Source: Aquimarina spinulae
GTDB taxonomy: Bacteria > Bacteroidota > Bacteroidia > Flavobacteriales > Flavobacteriaceae
NCBI RefSeq assembly: GCF_943373825.1
Contig: NZ_CALSBP010000002.1
Span: 186,001-250,000 of the forward strand
DNA: 64,000 nucleotides
Direction: 5' to 3'
In this document: positions 19,665 to 29,186 of the stretch, piece after piece
Numbering within the stretch: position 1 is the stretch's first letter
Layout of the letters: the number at the start of each line of letters is the position of its first letter
Notes under the pieces: generated by a model
Told to the model about the DNA's origin: nothing
Seen by the model: the letters and a program-made list of their open reading frames with translations, nothing else
Databases searched by the model: none
Translations under genes and position numbers: made by a program

Positions 19665-21056
19665 ATGATCGCACAAGATACCATAGTAGCATTAGCAACC
19701 CCCTCAGGAGCGGGGGCTATAGCGGTCATTCGCGTCTCTGGAAAAGAAGCTATTACGATCTGTTCCCCTTTATTTAGATCTGTGAGCGGAAAAGAGTTAA
19801 GTGCTCAAAAAAGTCATACTATACACCTGGGACATATTGTTGATGAACATAGAATGCTTGATGAAGTTTTGATCTCTATTTTTAAAGGCTCTAATTCGTA
19901 TACCGGAGAACCCACTATAGAGATTTCTTGTCACGGCTCTGTATATATCCAACAAGAAATTATTCAATTATTACTACGGAAAGGATGTAGAATGGCTAAT
20001 GCCGGAGAGTTTACACTACGTGCATTTATTAATGGAAAACTAGATCTTTCTCAAGCCGAAGCTGTAGCTGATCTTATTGCGTCTGATTCTGAGGCTTCTC
20101 ATCAAATCGCAATGCAACAAATGCGAGGTGGTTTTTCTAATGAGATTCAAAAACTGAGAGATGAACTCCTTAATTTTGCTTCCTTAATAGAATTAGAGTT
20201 AGATTTTGCCGAAGAAGATGTAGAATTTGCAGATCGCACGCAGTTTAAAGATCTAATTGCCAGAATTACAAACGTATTAAAACGTCTTATTGATTCTTTT
20301 GCAGTGGGTAATGTTATCAAAAACGGGATTCCTGTAGCTATTGTCGGGGAGCCTAATGTTGGAAAATCTACGTTGCTTAATGCATTACTAAACGAAGAAA
20401 GAGCTATCGTGTCTGATATTGCAGGAACGACTCGTGATACTATAGAAGATGAAATTAATATTGGTGGAATCGGTTTTAGATTTATAGACACTGCCGGGAT
20501 ACGAGAAACCAAAGATGTAGTAGAAAGTATCGGTATCCAAAAGACATTTGAAAAAATTGAACAAGCACAGGTAGTTATTTATTTAGTTGATAGTTCTCTA
20601 CTAACTGTTGATCGCATTCAAGAATTAAAAACAGAAATAGGAAAGATAAAAAACAAGTACCCGCAAAAACCACTAATTATTGTTGCTAATAAAGTAGACA
20701 AACTTGATGATGGCCAAATTTCAACTCTGACATCCGAAATTGAAAATATCCATCTGCTTTCTGCAAAACAAAATACTGGTGTTGAAACATTGCAAGCTAA
20801 ACTTCTTGAGTTTGTAAACACTGGTGCTTTACGCAATAATGAGACTATTGTTACCAACTCTCGTCACTATGATGCTTTATTAAAAGCTTTAGAAGAAATA
20901 CAAAAAGTACAATATGGATTAGATACCGGGCTTTCTGGAGATCTAATGGCTATAGATATTCGTCAGGCATTATATCATTTTGGAGAAATTACAGGAGAAA
21001 TTACCAGTGATGATTTACTCGGAAATATCTTTGCTAATTTCTGTATCGGTAAATAG
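19665..21056 (+). CDS. mnmE: tRNA modification GTPase MnmE
   Basis: With MnmG it installs the carboxymethylaminomethyl group at U34 of certain tRNAs. The N-terminal tetrahydrofolate-binding domain starts at IVALATPSGAGAIAVIRVSG. The inserted G domain shows the P-loop GEPNVGKSTLLNALL, the switch DTAGIRET and NKVD. The invariant C-terminal CIGK is the last four residues. Length 463 is normal. No mnmG neighbour. Monocistronic in this window. Confidence 0.97.
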   Translation: MIAQDTIVALATPSGAGAIAVIRVSGKEAITICSPLFRSVSGKELSAQKSHTIHLGHIVDEHRMLDEVLISIFKGSNSYTGEPTIEISCHGSVYIQQEIIQLLLRKGCRMANAGEFTLRAFINGKLDLSQAEAVADLIASDSEASHQIAMQQMRGGFSNEIQKLRDELLNFASLIELELDFAEEDVEFADRTQFKDLIARITNVLKRLIDSFAVGNVIKNGIPVAIVGEPNVGKSTLLNALLNEERAIVSDIAGTTRDTIEDEINIGGIGFRFIDTAGIRETKDVVESIGIQKTFEKIEQAQVVIYLVDSSLLTVDRIQELKTEIGKIKNKYPQKPLIIVANKVDKLDDGQISTLTSEIENIHLLSAKQNTGVETLQAKLLEFVNTGALRNNETIVTNSRHYDALLKALEEIQKVQYGLDTGLSGDLMAIDIRQALYHFGEITGEITSDDLLGNIFANFCIGK

Positions 21057-21247
21057 ATTTTCTTTTGTCAGACTTTTATAAAATAAAGTAGAAATGGAAT
21101 TCTTCCCGTTTGAACCTTCAGAAGCATTATAACTAAGTTGGGAAGGACTTTGCTTACTACAGATAATTAGCAAAAGGTAAAAAACAACAGTAAAATACAA
21201 TTTTTGTAGCTTGATAATTTTATCTTTAAGGGTAGCTTTTGAAAAAT

Positions 21248-22273
21248 ATGATAGTCAAATTATTAATAGCAATCATAAGTGGTATTGGACTTGGAATAAG
21301 TTTGTTCTTTGGAATTTATTTACTTAGACTTAAAAAAGTCCAGAGCACAATATTAGGAATATTACTTATTGTGCTAACTTTAAGGATTACCAAATCTGTT
21401 TTTTACAATTATATAGAGCTTCCTGTTTTTATTAAGAATCTAGGCTTGGCAGCCAATTTAGCAGTAGGCCCTTTACTATATATCTACGGACGTTCACTCT
21501 TCATAAAAACAAAGATTCAATTGAAGTCAATACTATTTCATTTTATCCCTAGTTCTATTTATGTAATTTTTTGCAATAGTATCCCTAATGAAATTAATAG
21601 TATTTTTTGGAAATTGAGTTATAGTTTCATCTTAGTACATTCATTTTCTTATGTAATAGCAAGTTTGTTTATCTCTCAGAAACGACAAATTACGGTTAAC
21701 AAAAAAGTGAGAGAATGGTATATTCTATTGGTTTTAGCTCTTTGTCTAGTATGGATAGTTTATGCTTTAATATTTATTAAGTTAATTCCTATCTATTCTG
21801 CTGGTGTAGTTGCATTCTCAATTCTAATGTTTATCATCCTGTTTTTAGCTTTTGACAGAAAAGGAATATTTAATAATAACTATAAAGAAAAATATCTTAA
21901 TTCTAATATTACTGAAGAAGATGGTAAATTGCAGCTAAACCGGATAAGAAAATTAATAGAGGAAGAACATCTTTATTTAGATCCTAATTTAAAATTAGCA
22001 TCTTTATCTTCCAGACTTAATTTATCTCCTAGAGATATTTCTATGGTAATAAATAAACACGCCAACAAGAATTTTTCAAGTTTTATCAATGAATATAGAA
22101 TAAAAAAGGCAAAGGAGCTCTTAAGTACCAGTCATCCGGATCCAAAAATTTTAGCTATTGCTTTAGATTCAGGTTTCAACAGCCTTTCATCTTTTAATGT
22201 AGCATTCAAGTCATTTACAAAATCTACACCATCTGAATATCGATTAAAAAGTATTACCCGAATAGTTTCCTAA
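21248..22273 (+). CDS. AraC-family regulator with membrane-embedded N-terminus
   Basis: The start is set at the ATG at 21248; three codons upstream there is only a TTG. The first about 210 residues form roughly six to seven membrane helices. A C-terminal AraC/XylS DNA-binding domain follows: LASLSSRLNLSPRDISMVIN is the first helix-turn-helix and ILAIALDSGFNSLSSFNVAF the second. The domain order (7TM-AraC) is frequent in Bacteroidota and implies that a membrane event is passed directly to DNA. The aminotransferase gene begins 87 bases downstream in the same direction and is the likely target or partner. Confidence 0.88.
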   Translation: MIVKLLIAIISGIGLGISLFFGIYLLRLKKVQSTILGILLIVLTLRITKSVFYNYIELPVFIKNLGLAANLAVGPLLYIYGRSLFIKTKIQLKSILFHFIPSSIYVIFCNSIPNEINSIFWKLSYSFILVHSFSYVIASLFISQKRQITVNKKVREWYILLVLALCLVWIVYALIFIKLIPIYSAGVVAFSILMFIILFLAFDRKGIFNNNYKEKYLNSNITEEDGKLQLNRIRKLIEEEHLYLDPNLKLASLSSRLNLSPRDISMVINKHANKNFSSFINEYRIKKAKELLSTSHPDPKILAIALDSGFNSLSSFNVAFKSFTKSTPSEYRLKSITRIVS

Positions 22274-22359
22274 TATTTAATATTAAATCTCTATTGGATT
22301 CATGAATTCGATAGACAGTATGCCTAATTTTTAGTTGATTTAGAAAAAACTTTAAAATT

Positions 22360-23511
22360 ATGAATACAATAAATAGAAGACAATGGTTAAAAAACTCTTT
22401 GGTAACATCTGCAGGTTTAAGCCTATTTCCTTTAAATGCTTTTTCTGAAAATAATGGAGATTATTATAGAAAAGATCACAATAATAACAAAAGTGATATA
22501 AGAAGATTATTATACAATGAAAATCATCTTGGTCCGAGCAAAAGTGTAGAAAATACAATTAAGCAAGTTATATTTCGTAGTAATCGATACTCAACTTTTT
22601 ATGAATATGATGCAAAAGCCTTAAAACAATTGATAGCAAAGCAAGAGGGCTTGAAGCCCGAGAATGTGCTACTGGGACATGGATCTTTTGAACCTTTAAT
22701 CTGGGCAGCAACTCATTTTGGAAGTAAAGGGGAACAAATAATTGTTCCCAGCCCAACATTTGATGTAATTGGACTTTTTGCCAGAAAGATTGGAGCAAAA
22801 GTCACACCAGTTGAAGTAGATTCTGATTTTAAAATGAATTTGACAGAAATGGAATCCAGAATTAGTTCTAAAACCAGTCTTTTAACTCTCTGCAATCCTA
22901 ATAACCCAACAGGGACTATCATAGAAACCGAAAGATTAAAATCGTTTTGCAGGCTTGTATCTGATAAGACTACCGTACTTGTTGATGAAGCATATATTCA
23001 TTTTATGAATTCCTGGCGAAACAAATCAATGGCACCTCTCATTGCAGAAGGAAAAAATGTTCTTGTTACTCGTACTTTCTCTAAGATTTACGGTTTAGCG
23101 GGGTTACGAATTGGTTTTATGTTAGGGCCAGAATCGCTTATAGCAGAAATGGAAAAAAAATTCACTTTAGGGTTTCCTGGCAATATGCCTAATTCACTTA
23201 GCGTTGCATCTGCGATTACTTCGCTAAAAGATGATGTATTCCTGGAAACATCAAAGAATAACAATATCAAAATACGAAACACATTTTACAATGAGCTTGA
23301 AAAACTTGGCTTCAATTACATTCGCAGTGAAGCTAACTTCGTATATTTTGATGTAAAAAACTTTAAAGCCTACAAAGAGCTTATGTTGAAAAATAAAATT
23401 TTACTTGCCGGGGGTTGGCCAACGAAATCGAATTGGGCACGAGTAACTATGGGCTCTGAGGATGACATAAGTTTCTTATTTGATAAAATGAAAGGAAAGA
23501 AATGGTTATAG
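22360..23511 (+). CDS. Tat-exported HisC-like PLP aminotransferase
   Basis: A 383-residue fold-type I aminotransferase closest to histidinol-phosphate aminotransferase. Motifs: NPNNPTGTI (substrate loop), DEAYIHF (Asp to the pyridine nitrogen) and TRTFSKIYGLAGLRIG with the Schiff-base lysine. The N-terminus NRRQWLKNSLVTSAGLSLF is a twin-arginine signal followed by a hydrophobic stretch and a cleavage-like site after LNAFS. The enzyme should therefore be folded with PLP in the cytoplasm and exported. That makes a role in histidine synthesis unlikely. The substrate is unknown. It is preceded by the membrane AraC regulator. Confidence 0.85.
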   Translation: MNTINRRQWLKNSLVTSAGLSLFPLNAFSENNGDYYRKDHNNNKSDIRRLLYNENHLGPSKSVENTIKQVIFRSNRYSTFYEYDAKALKQLIAKQEGLKPENVLLGHGSFEPLIWAATHFGSKGEQIIVPSPTFDVIGLFARKIGAKVTPVEVDSDFKMNLTEMESRISSKTSLLTLCNPNNPTGTIIETERLKSFCRLVSDKTTVLVDEAYIHFMNSWRNKSMAPLIAEGKNVLVTRTFSKIYGLAGLRIGFMLGPESLIAEMEKKFTLGFPGNMPNSLSVASAITSLKDDVFLETSKNNNIKIRNTFYNELEKLGFNYIRSEANFVYFDVKNFKAYKELMLKNKILLAGGWPTKSNWARVTMGSEDDISFLFDKMKGKKWL

Positions 23512-23540
23512 CCATTTCTTTCCTTTCTGATTTTGATTTT
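23491..23540 (+). terminator. Terminator overlapping the end of the aminotransferase gene
   Basis: Perfect 15-bp stem AAAGGAAAGAAATGG/CCATTTCTTTCCTTT with a six-base loop at 23491-23526, followed by T-rich sequence. The left arm encodes the last residues (KGKKW) and the loop holds the Leu codon and the stop, so hairpin and coding sequence coincide. Confidence 0.8.
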
Positions 23541-23782
23541 TTAGATAGTATCCAATATATCTGTTCTCCATATTTCTAATAATTCTAACCCAAATAACAT
23601 CACATTATAAGCACGAAAATGTTTTGGGGACTCATAAAGTTAAATAGGTGTCGTATCATTCCTTTTCGATGAGAATATCTTAAATAAGTACCATGTATCT
23701 GATTAAAGGAAATCACGATGATTTATATTACTATTTTAGCTACTAATGACGTGGATTTGATCCTCCTTTTTTAATGAGCTAC

Positions 23783-25090
23783 CTATTTACTAATCGTAAA
23801 ATAGAATGTAGTGCCCTTTCCTATTTCGCTTTCTAACCAAATTTCTCCTTTTAACACTTTAACAACCTTTTTTACTATTGATAATCCGATACCAGTAGAT
23901 TTATGGTTTTTGTGTAGGGATTGAAAGGTTTTAAAAATTTTACTAAAATACTTTTTATCAATACCAATTCCGTTATCGGCTATGGTAAATTGATGTTTAT
24001 TTCCTAAGTCCGTATGATTAATTATTATAGTACCTGCTTTTTTATCGTTATACTTTATGGCATTAGTAATTAAATTTTGAAATACTTGTTTAATTTTTGT
24101 CTGGTCGGTATAAAGTGTTTCAGGCATCTTTCCTATTTTTATTGTCATATTCGAAGGAATGCTTATTACTTTAAGAATATTACTTAATAGTCTATCCATA
24201 TTGATCATGCTTTTACTAACTACATTTTCTTCGATACTTGAGTATTTTAGCACATCATTTATAAGTTTTTCCATATGTTCTAACGACAATTCTATTTGTT
24301 GTATGTTTAGCAATGTCGTTTTATCCAATTTGTCAATATTATCTTCCTTTACCCACTCGATAAGAGTTGATATGTTTCTTAAAGGAGATTTTAAGTCATG
24401 CGAAACGATATGCGCATATTCTTCTAAATTTTTATTTTTACTTTTTAATTGATGGTTAAGTTGTTTATGTATTTTCTCGTTCTCAATTCTTTTCTCGAGT
24501 CTTACTGCATTATTTAATTGTTTTGCGATTACTCTAGAGATATTCATTAGCGTTAGCAAGTTGTCGTAGGTGTAATAGTTTTTCTCTTTATGCTCAGAAT
24601 CAATAATGCCAATTACCTGCCCATTAAGCACAACAGGCACGGTTATTTCTGAGTAGTTAAACTCTATGTCTTGCATGTATCTTTCATCTTTAGAAGTATC
24701 ATGAATCAGTTCTGGAATTCCTGTCTTAGCAACCGTTCCTACAATACCTGTTCCGATTGGGATGACGAGTTTATTGATGATTTTTTTATCATTTACTTTA
24801 TCCCCAAAAGCTGCTAGTTGCTCCATTGATTTACCATCCTCTCTAATGAGGTACATCACACAATCTTCGCTTTTGAGATAGTTAACAATATTTACAACAA
24901 CTTGCCACGCAATATCATAATAGTTAGTTTTACCTAAAATTGATTTTACTATACTGTTTATCACATAATCCTGCTCTATTTCACTTTCAGAATAGAGTTT
25001 ATAACATAACGATTTCTTCCTTAGTATTTTATGTGTCTGTACTCGAATTTGCTCCTCATCAATGATTTCATCTTTAGCTTTTTTTATCAT
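23783..25090 (-). CDS. GAF-domain sensor histidine kinase
   Basis: A 435-residue soluble kinase without membrane segments. A GAF domain lies at about residues 50-195 (VVLNGQVIGIIDSEHKEKNYYT), followed by a coiled linker (RIENEKIHKQLNHQLKSKNK). HisKA carries SHDLKSPLRNI with the phosphorylated histidine near residue 229. HATPase_c has the N box (LITNAIKYND), DNGIGIDKKYF and STGIGLSIVKKVV. The domain set resembles phytochrome-like/GAF kinases of Bacteroidota. No response regulator is adjacent, so its partner is elsewhere. The ligand of the GAF domain cannot be predicted. Confidence 0.88.
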   Translation of the reverse strand: MIKKAKDEIIDEEQIRVQTHKILRKKSLCYKLYSESEIEQDYVINSIVKSILGKTNYYDIAWQVVVNIVNYLKSEDCVMYLIREDGKSMEQLAAFGDKVNDKKIINKLVIPIGTGIVGTVAKTGIPELIHDTSKDERYMQDIEFNYSEITVPVVLNGQVIGIIDSEHKEKNYYTYDNLLTLMNISRVIAKQLNNAVRLEKRIENEKIHKQLNHQLKSKNKNLEEYAHIVSHDLKSPLRNISTLIEWVKEDNIDKLDKTTLLNIQQIELSLEHMEKLINDVLKYSSIEENVVSKSMINMDRLLSNILKVISIPSNMTIKIGKMPETLYTDQTKIKQVFQNLITNAIKYNDKKAGTIIINHTDLGNKHQFTIADNGIGIDKKYFSKIFKTFQSLHKNHKSTGIGLSIVKKVVKVLKGEIWLESEIGKGTTFYFTISK

Positions 25091-25469
25091 TCTAACCAGG
25101 GGTTTTAGGTTTTTAGTTGTTTCACAAAGTAATTGTTGATTGTGTAATCAACAGTTCATTAATTATTTCAAATTAATTTACTTTTTTGAACTTGGTTATT
25201 ACTTTCGATAAAATCGATGTATGTGTAGTCGAATGGTAATTTAATATCGACTATTTAAAAAACGAAGTAGAGTTCAGTCATCGTTTCATAAATAGAAATA
25301 CAGGATGTGGAAGGAGTTCGAAAAGGATTTTTCTAAAACTGAAAATAAAAGGAATACAAAATACTTTTTCTGGATTGATGCAGAGTTCGATAAAAGGCAA
25401 AAAAAATCGATACTTTAATTGCTTAAAGTATCGATTCTCTTTTAGATTAGTATGATCATTCTATCTATT
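25091..25469. other. Intergenic region upstream of the GAF kinase
   Basis: 379 bases. Near the kinase start there is a perfect 8-bp inverted repeat TGTTGATT-GTGT-AATCAACA at 25134-25153, a possible operator. The middle holds several scattered TCGA/TTCGA motifs without an open frame. The right end is the terminator of the gene at 25470. Confidence 0.5.
25400..25436 (-). terminator. Terminator of the secreted protein gene at 25470
   Basis: Perfect 14-bp stem AATCGATACTTTAA/TTAAAGTATCGATT with a four-base loop at 25405-25436, preceded by six A on the plus strand that give the minus-strand U run. It lies 34 bases past the stop codon. Confidence 0.85.
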
Positions 25470-26087
25470 TTACTGAAGTGCGTTGTATATATTAATCGGC
25501 AAAAAAAGATGTCTTTGCTCATTATTTTCACCATTAGATGCAGCAAATAAATCTCTAAAATATTTTACTGCACCAACAGAGTAGTTTATTTTTTCTATCC
25601 ACTTATAGAAATCTTCTTCTTTTTGATCGGTGTTAACATATTCAAATACTGTCCCTTTTAGTTTCTCTAAACCATTATCTGTAAAGACAGGACGAGAAGG
25701 CAGTTTTTTAAATTCGCCTTCTTTAACACCGAGTAAGTTTTCGATCCATTGCAAATCTGTTTGATATTGCTTAATCAATTTATTCTCTAAAGAGTGATAT
25801 AATTCATCTTCAAATACAATCCTAAGCGTACTTCTTTTACCGATCATATCCCCAGTCTTAAAAGTAAGACTATTATTAATCCCTAAATGAAATTGTCCAT
25901 CATTGTTACTTTCTTCTAAAACTATCGTAAAAGGAATACCATTAAGACTTCTTACCTCAAACTCCTGATCACTAATAGGTTGAATAGAAACAAGCTCATT
26001 TTGTGCATTCACTTGCATAAAAAAGCAAGAAACCACTAGCATAAATAATATTTTCTTTACATTTTGAAGGTTTACTCTGTAGATCAT
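25470..26087 (-). CDS. Secreted protein of unknown function
   Basis: A 205-residue protein with a signal peptide (KILFMLVVSCFFMQVNAQ). The mature part has about 80 residues of predicted beta structure (LVSIQPISDQEFEVRSLNG), then a helical region rich in charged residues. I do not recognise a family and see no catalytic motif or anchor, so it is expected in the periplasm. It lies 124 bases downstream of the gene at 26212 on the same strand and has its own strong terminator. Confidence 0.7.
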   Translation of the reverse strand: MIYRVNLQNVKKILFMLVVSCFFMQVNAQNELVSIQPISDQEFEVRSLNGIPFTIVLEESNNDGQFHLGINNSLTFKTGDMIGKRSTLRIVFEDELYHSLENKLIKQYQTDLQWIENLLGVKEGEFKKLPSRPVFTDNGLEKLKGTVFEYVNTDQKEEDFYKWIEKINYSVGAVKYFRDLFAASNGENNEQRHLFLPINIYNALQ

Positions 26088-26211
26088 AGCAATTTATTTT
26101 AGGTGTTCAAATTTATAATTTCATAAGCTGTTTTCAAAACTCTAACAATATTGATTTGTTATTATTTTAAAAATTGGCTTAATAGGGCTGCTATTTTTAA
26201 CATTACATATA

Positions 26212-26712
26212 TCATGCCACAGAATTTAAAGTGCTTTTCATAAAGAAATATAACTTCTGCATTTCCTTTTTACCTGCTTGTCTTCCCAAACGCCCCGCAA
26301 AGTAGAGTACAAACCAGGTGATAAGAAGGAAAAACATAGTGAGTATAGAAAATAAATACGATTTATCCAGGCGTATGTTAACATACATCCAGACCAGAGC
26401 ACCTATAAATAATGTTACCACTACAAAATGTAGAAACATAAAAAGTGTCCATACTGTAGGATTGGGGCCAAAAAGTCCTTTAAGTTTTGGTTGATTATCA
26501 TCAACTTCATAAATTTCGAGATGAAGTTGTGGTGACCAGAAGTGTTGTTCTTCTTTAGGAATACGAATAAAAACATGATGGTCTACCCGGCTTACTTTAA
26601 AATCCTGACAAGTCTTACCTGCTTTTTCAAAAGCTTCAAGTGCTTTTTCTGATGGCATATCTAAATCCTGAAAAAACCGGGGACGTAAAACAATATCATT
26701 TGAGACTTCCAT
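26212..26712 (-). CDS. Two-helix membrane protein of unknown function
   Basis: 166 residues. The first about 85 are soluble (VLRPRFFQDLDMPSEKALEAF and a beta-rich part ending LEIYEVDD). Two membrane segments follow (TLFMFLHFVVVTLFIGALVW and LFSILTMFFLLITWFVLYFAG) and a basic C-terminal helix with GRQAGKKEMQKL. Similar proteins occur in Flavobacteria, but I cannot name the family. It stands alone between two unrelated genes on the same strand. Confidence 0.65.
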   Translation of the reverse strand: MEVSNDIVLRPRFFQDLDMPSEKALEAFEKAGKTCQDFKVSRVDHHVFIRIPKEEQHFWSPQLHLEIYEVDDNQPKLKGLFGPNPTVWTLFMFLHFVVVTLFIGALVWMYVNIRLDKSYLFSILTMFFLLITWFVLYFAGRLGRQAGKKEMQKLYFFMKSTLNSVA

Positions 26713-26845
26713 AAATGCATTTAAGCACCAATGTTACTATATTTTTTAATTCTTATTACTGATTTTTATCAGTTTTAGAAAACTCAATATGAATCTATTA
26801 GCACTATAATATAAAATCCAAATCGTATGATTATAATATCATCGT

Positions 26846-27310
26846 TTAGGAGATTCCTTTCATAGTGAGTAATGTGGTTACCCAAACAATAACAGAAGAG
26901 AAAAATATACCCACACTATTTGCGATAAAAGCTTTTCGTTTTTTAACCTTAAATAAATATGTAGCAATACTTCCTGCATACACACCTGTACCAGGAATTG
27001 GGATCATAACAAATAAAAGAAGTCCCCAAAATTCATGTTTTTGAATTTTAGTACCTGATCCTAATTTTGCTCTTCGTGCTACATATATCGCAGCTTTTTT
27101 ATAAAACGTCCATCGAAGTAAATATGTATTCATCTTTTCCAAAAAAAACATCATCATGGGAAACACCAATACATTAGATAAAAAACATAAAACAAATACC
27201 AAGTAGATATTTAATCCACTTAGCATACCATAAGGAATCCCAACCTTAGCTTCACCAAAAGGGGAAATACTCCACAAAACAGCTATAATAATATCCTTAA
27301 TCACAAACAA
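26846..27310 (-). CDS. Small multidrug export-type membrane protein (COG2426)
   Basis: 154 residues with four to five membrane segments. The motif MIPIPGTGVYAGSIATYLF together with the N-terminal SISPFGEAKVGIPYG is the signature of the family annotated as putative small multi-drug export protein. That name rests on weak data; some relatives are DedA-like. The first motif contains the conserved proline and glutamate around a re-entrant region. Transport substrate unknown. It lies just downstream of the MoxR-block end, separated by 112 bases. Confidence 0.75.
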   Translation of the reverse strand: MFVIKDIIIAVLWSISPFGEAKVGIPYGMLSGLNIYLVFVLCFLSNVLVFPMMMFFLEKMNTYLLRWTFYKKAAIYVARRAKLGSGTKIQKHEFWGLLLFVMIPIPGTGVYAGSIATYLFKVKKRKAFIANSVGIFFSSVIVWVTTLLTMKGIS

Positions 27311-27422
27311 TTTTTCTTACAGCCTGCAAAGGTAACGTTCTAAATGGTTTGTACCATAATTTTAAATCTTAAAAAAGGTCTAAATTAGCTTTATAGCTCT
27401 AATTTTAACAATAAAGCTCTTT

Positions 27423-29186
27423 TTATGGCCTTAACAGCTTGGGTTCCAGCCATAAATATCCTACACACAATAGAAACAGAAGATAAAAACCTAAAAGAGG
27501 TATCGGTCGTATCGTATGATTCTGGATTGTTTCACTCTTCAATGATTTTTTATAATGCCTCTTATTTTCTTCAATTGTTTTATATACCATCTGAGATTTC
27601 CAATGAGAGGTATCTGCTACAAAGTACTCAAATACTTTTGTTGTATCCTGCTCTATAAATTGAGTATTCCATCCAAAATCTCTTGGATAAGCAACCCCTT
27701 TCCAAAGGTTTTTTATATCAATATCACTACGCATCGAAACACTATATTTTTTATTGGTTTTGACTATTGGCTTTGATATTGATGTTCTTACCTCAAATGT
27801 AAAAGGGTGATCTTTATACGCAATTATCGATGTTGTCTCCCATTCTATCTGTGGAGTTTCTTTACGACTTAAACTAGTAATGAGTTTAGACCATATTTGT
27901 TGATAAGCAGTGGTATGGCCATCTAATACTAGTTCATATGTATTTTCTAGCACTGTGGTTCCAACTCTACCATTTCCAATGCGTTTGTATCCAGATATGA
28001 TTTTGGTATTAGGTTTAGTATGAATATGCTGCAAAAGAAATTCGTCTTTAAAAACAAAAGCATGTTTAGAAAGTTTAGCTTTTGTCTCACTATCCAATCG
28101 GGTTTCTGTATTTTTTTCTGACACAAAATTAAAAGCCCCTAAGCCATTTGAAGCTCTGAAAAAATTAGAGTCTGGCTGGATAAAAATACCCAGGCCATTT
28201 TCTTTTACCGAATTCTCTAAAGCAATACGTGATGCTCTTCCCAGGTTTTTTAATGAATTAGCATCAATAATAACAAGATCAAAAGATTCTAAATTCTTTT
28301 TAGAGAAAGCTCCCATAGGTACTCTTTCCATATTAAAATACTCGAACTTATATCTTCCTTTGGTGATCTGACTCCTTACCAGTACTTGATGTCCCATTTC
28401 TGCCAGATAGTTTTTAAGGTACTTGGTTTCAAAAGTGGGAAAACCATTTACCACTACTATTTTTAACGGGGTAGAATCCTCTACAATTAAAGGGATAGGG
28501 TCTGTAGATAAAGTTTCCCCTAAAGTATCTTTTTCGACTAGTGAAAAGAGATAGTTTCCTTTTACATTAAGATTGGTTGTGAATTCAAATTTTTGCTGTT
28601 CTCCAACAAGTAAAGAAACAGAGTCTAAACCTGCTCCTCCCGGTCCTTCTAATATAAGTCTATTTCCTTTTTGTGGATTAGCATATAATCCTGTAAATAC
28701 CTGTCGTTTACCAACCGTATTTTTATAATCATATTTAAATCTAATTACCCCAGAGGGAGTGTTTCTTCCCAGGTAGGTAACGTTATAATTATCTAATTGC
28801 CAGAGGTCATAAGGTTGCACACCATACCCAAGTACAAAAACAGAATCCGGAGCGTCTATACCTTCAAAAATAGGATGATTAGCTTTATACTGATGTTTTT
28901 TTAGTTTTTTATGAATTCTCGTCAGGCTATCTAATTGTTCTTTATCATAGCCTTCGGTAAGCAAAACCAATTTAGTAGTTATAGTATTGGTAGTAGAAAT
29001 TGCAGGTTTTAATGCTATGATAACAAGCGAGGTAATTGCCAAAAAGGCTATTGTTATTTTTACCCAAAATCTACGTTTCCCAAACTCAGGCCATTCTTTC
29101 CATATAAAAACAAACCATAGTATTATCCCGCCAATACCAATTTGCCATATCCAGTTCTCATTCAAAAAAGTTACTTGATCAATCAT
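27423..29186 (-). CDS. Large membrane-anchored protein, last gene of the MoxR block
   Basis: 587 residues. Two membrane segments at the N-terminus (WIWQIGIGGIILWFVFIW and VKITIAFLAITSLVIIALK) and one at the C-terminus (LLGFYLLFLLCVGYLWLE) bracket a large periplasmic part. The middle has a ThuA/glutamine-amidotransferase-like Rossmann region (KIVVVNGFPTFETKYLKNYL and FDLVIIDANSL) without an obvious catalytic triad. This layout is seen in the last membrane gene of Bacteroidota MoxR/BatA clusters. The start overlaps the DUF4175 stop by eight bases, so translation is coupled. Function unknown. Confidence 0.72.
   Translation of the reverse strand: MIDQVTFLNENWIWQIGIGGIILWFVFIWKEWPEFGKRRFWVKITIAFLAITSLVIIALKPAISTTNTITTKLVLLTEGYDKEQLDSLTRIHKKLKKHQYKANHPIFEGIDAPDSVFVLGYGVQPYDLWQLDNYNVTYLGRNTPSGVIRFKYDYKNTVGKRQVFTGLYANPQKGNRLILEGPGGAGLDSVSLLVGEQQKFEFTTNLNVKGNYLFSLVEKDTLGETLSTDPIPLIVEDSTPLKIVVVNGFPTFETKYLKNYLAEMGHQVLVRSQITKGRYKFEYFNMERVPMGAFSKKNLESFDLVIIDANSLKNLGRASRIALENSVKENGLGIFIQPDSNFFRASNGLGAFNFVSEKNTETRLDSETKAKLSKHAFVFKDEFLLQHIHTKPNTKIISGYKRIGNGRVGTTVLENTYELVLDGHTTAYQQIWSKLITSLSRKETPQIEWETTSIIAYKDHPFTFEVRTSISKPIVKTNKKYSVSMRSDIDIKNLWKGVAYPRDFGWNTQFIEQDTTKVFEYFVADTSHWKSQMVYKTIEENKRHYKKSLKSETIQNHTIRPIPLLGFYLLFLLCVGYLWLEPKLLRP

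Noticed and set aside
20147..20512. 121-residue frame antisense to mnmE
   Set aside because: Opposite strand of a conserved gene; no family features.
21015..21200. Minus-strand frame of 61 residues with a lipoprotein-like N-terminus
   Set aside because: It starts only with TTG, overlaps the 3' end of mnmE and has no visible promoter or neighbour support.
25200..25400. TCGA-rich spacer as a second copy of the 57.5-kb repeat
   Set aside because: Short shared words only; no alignable arms.
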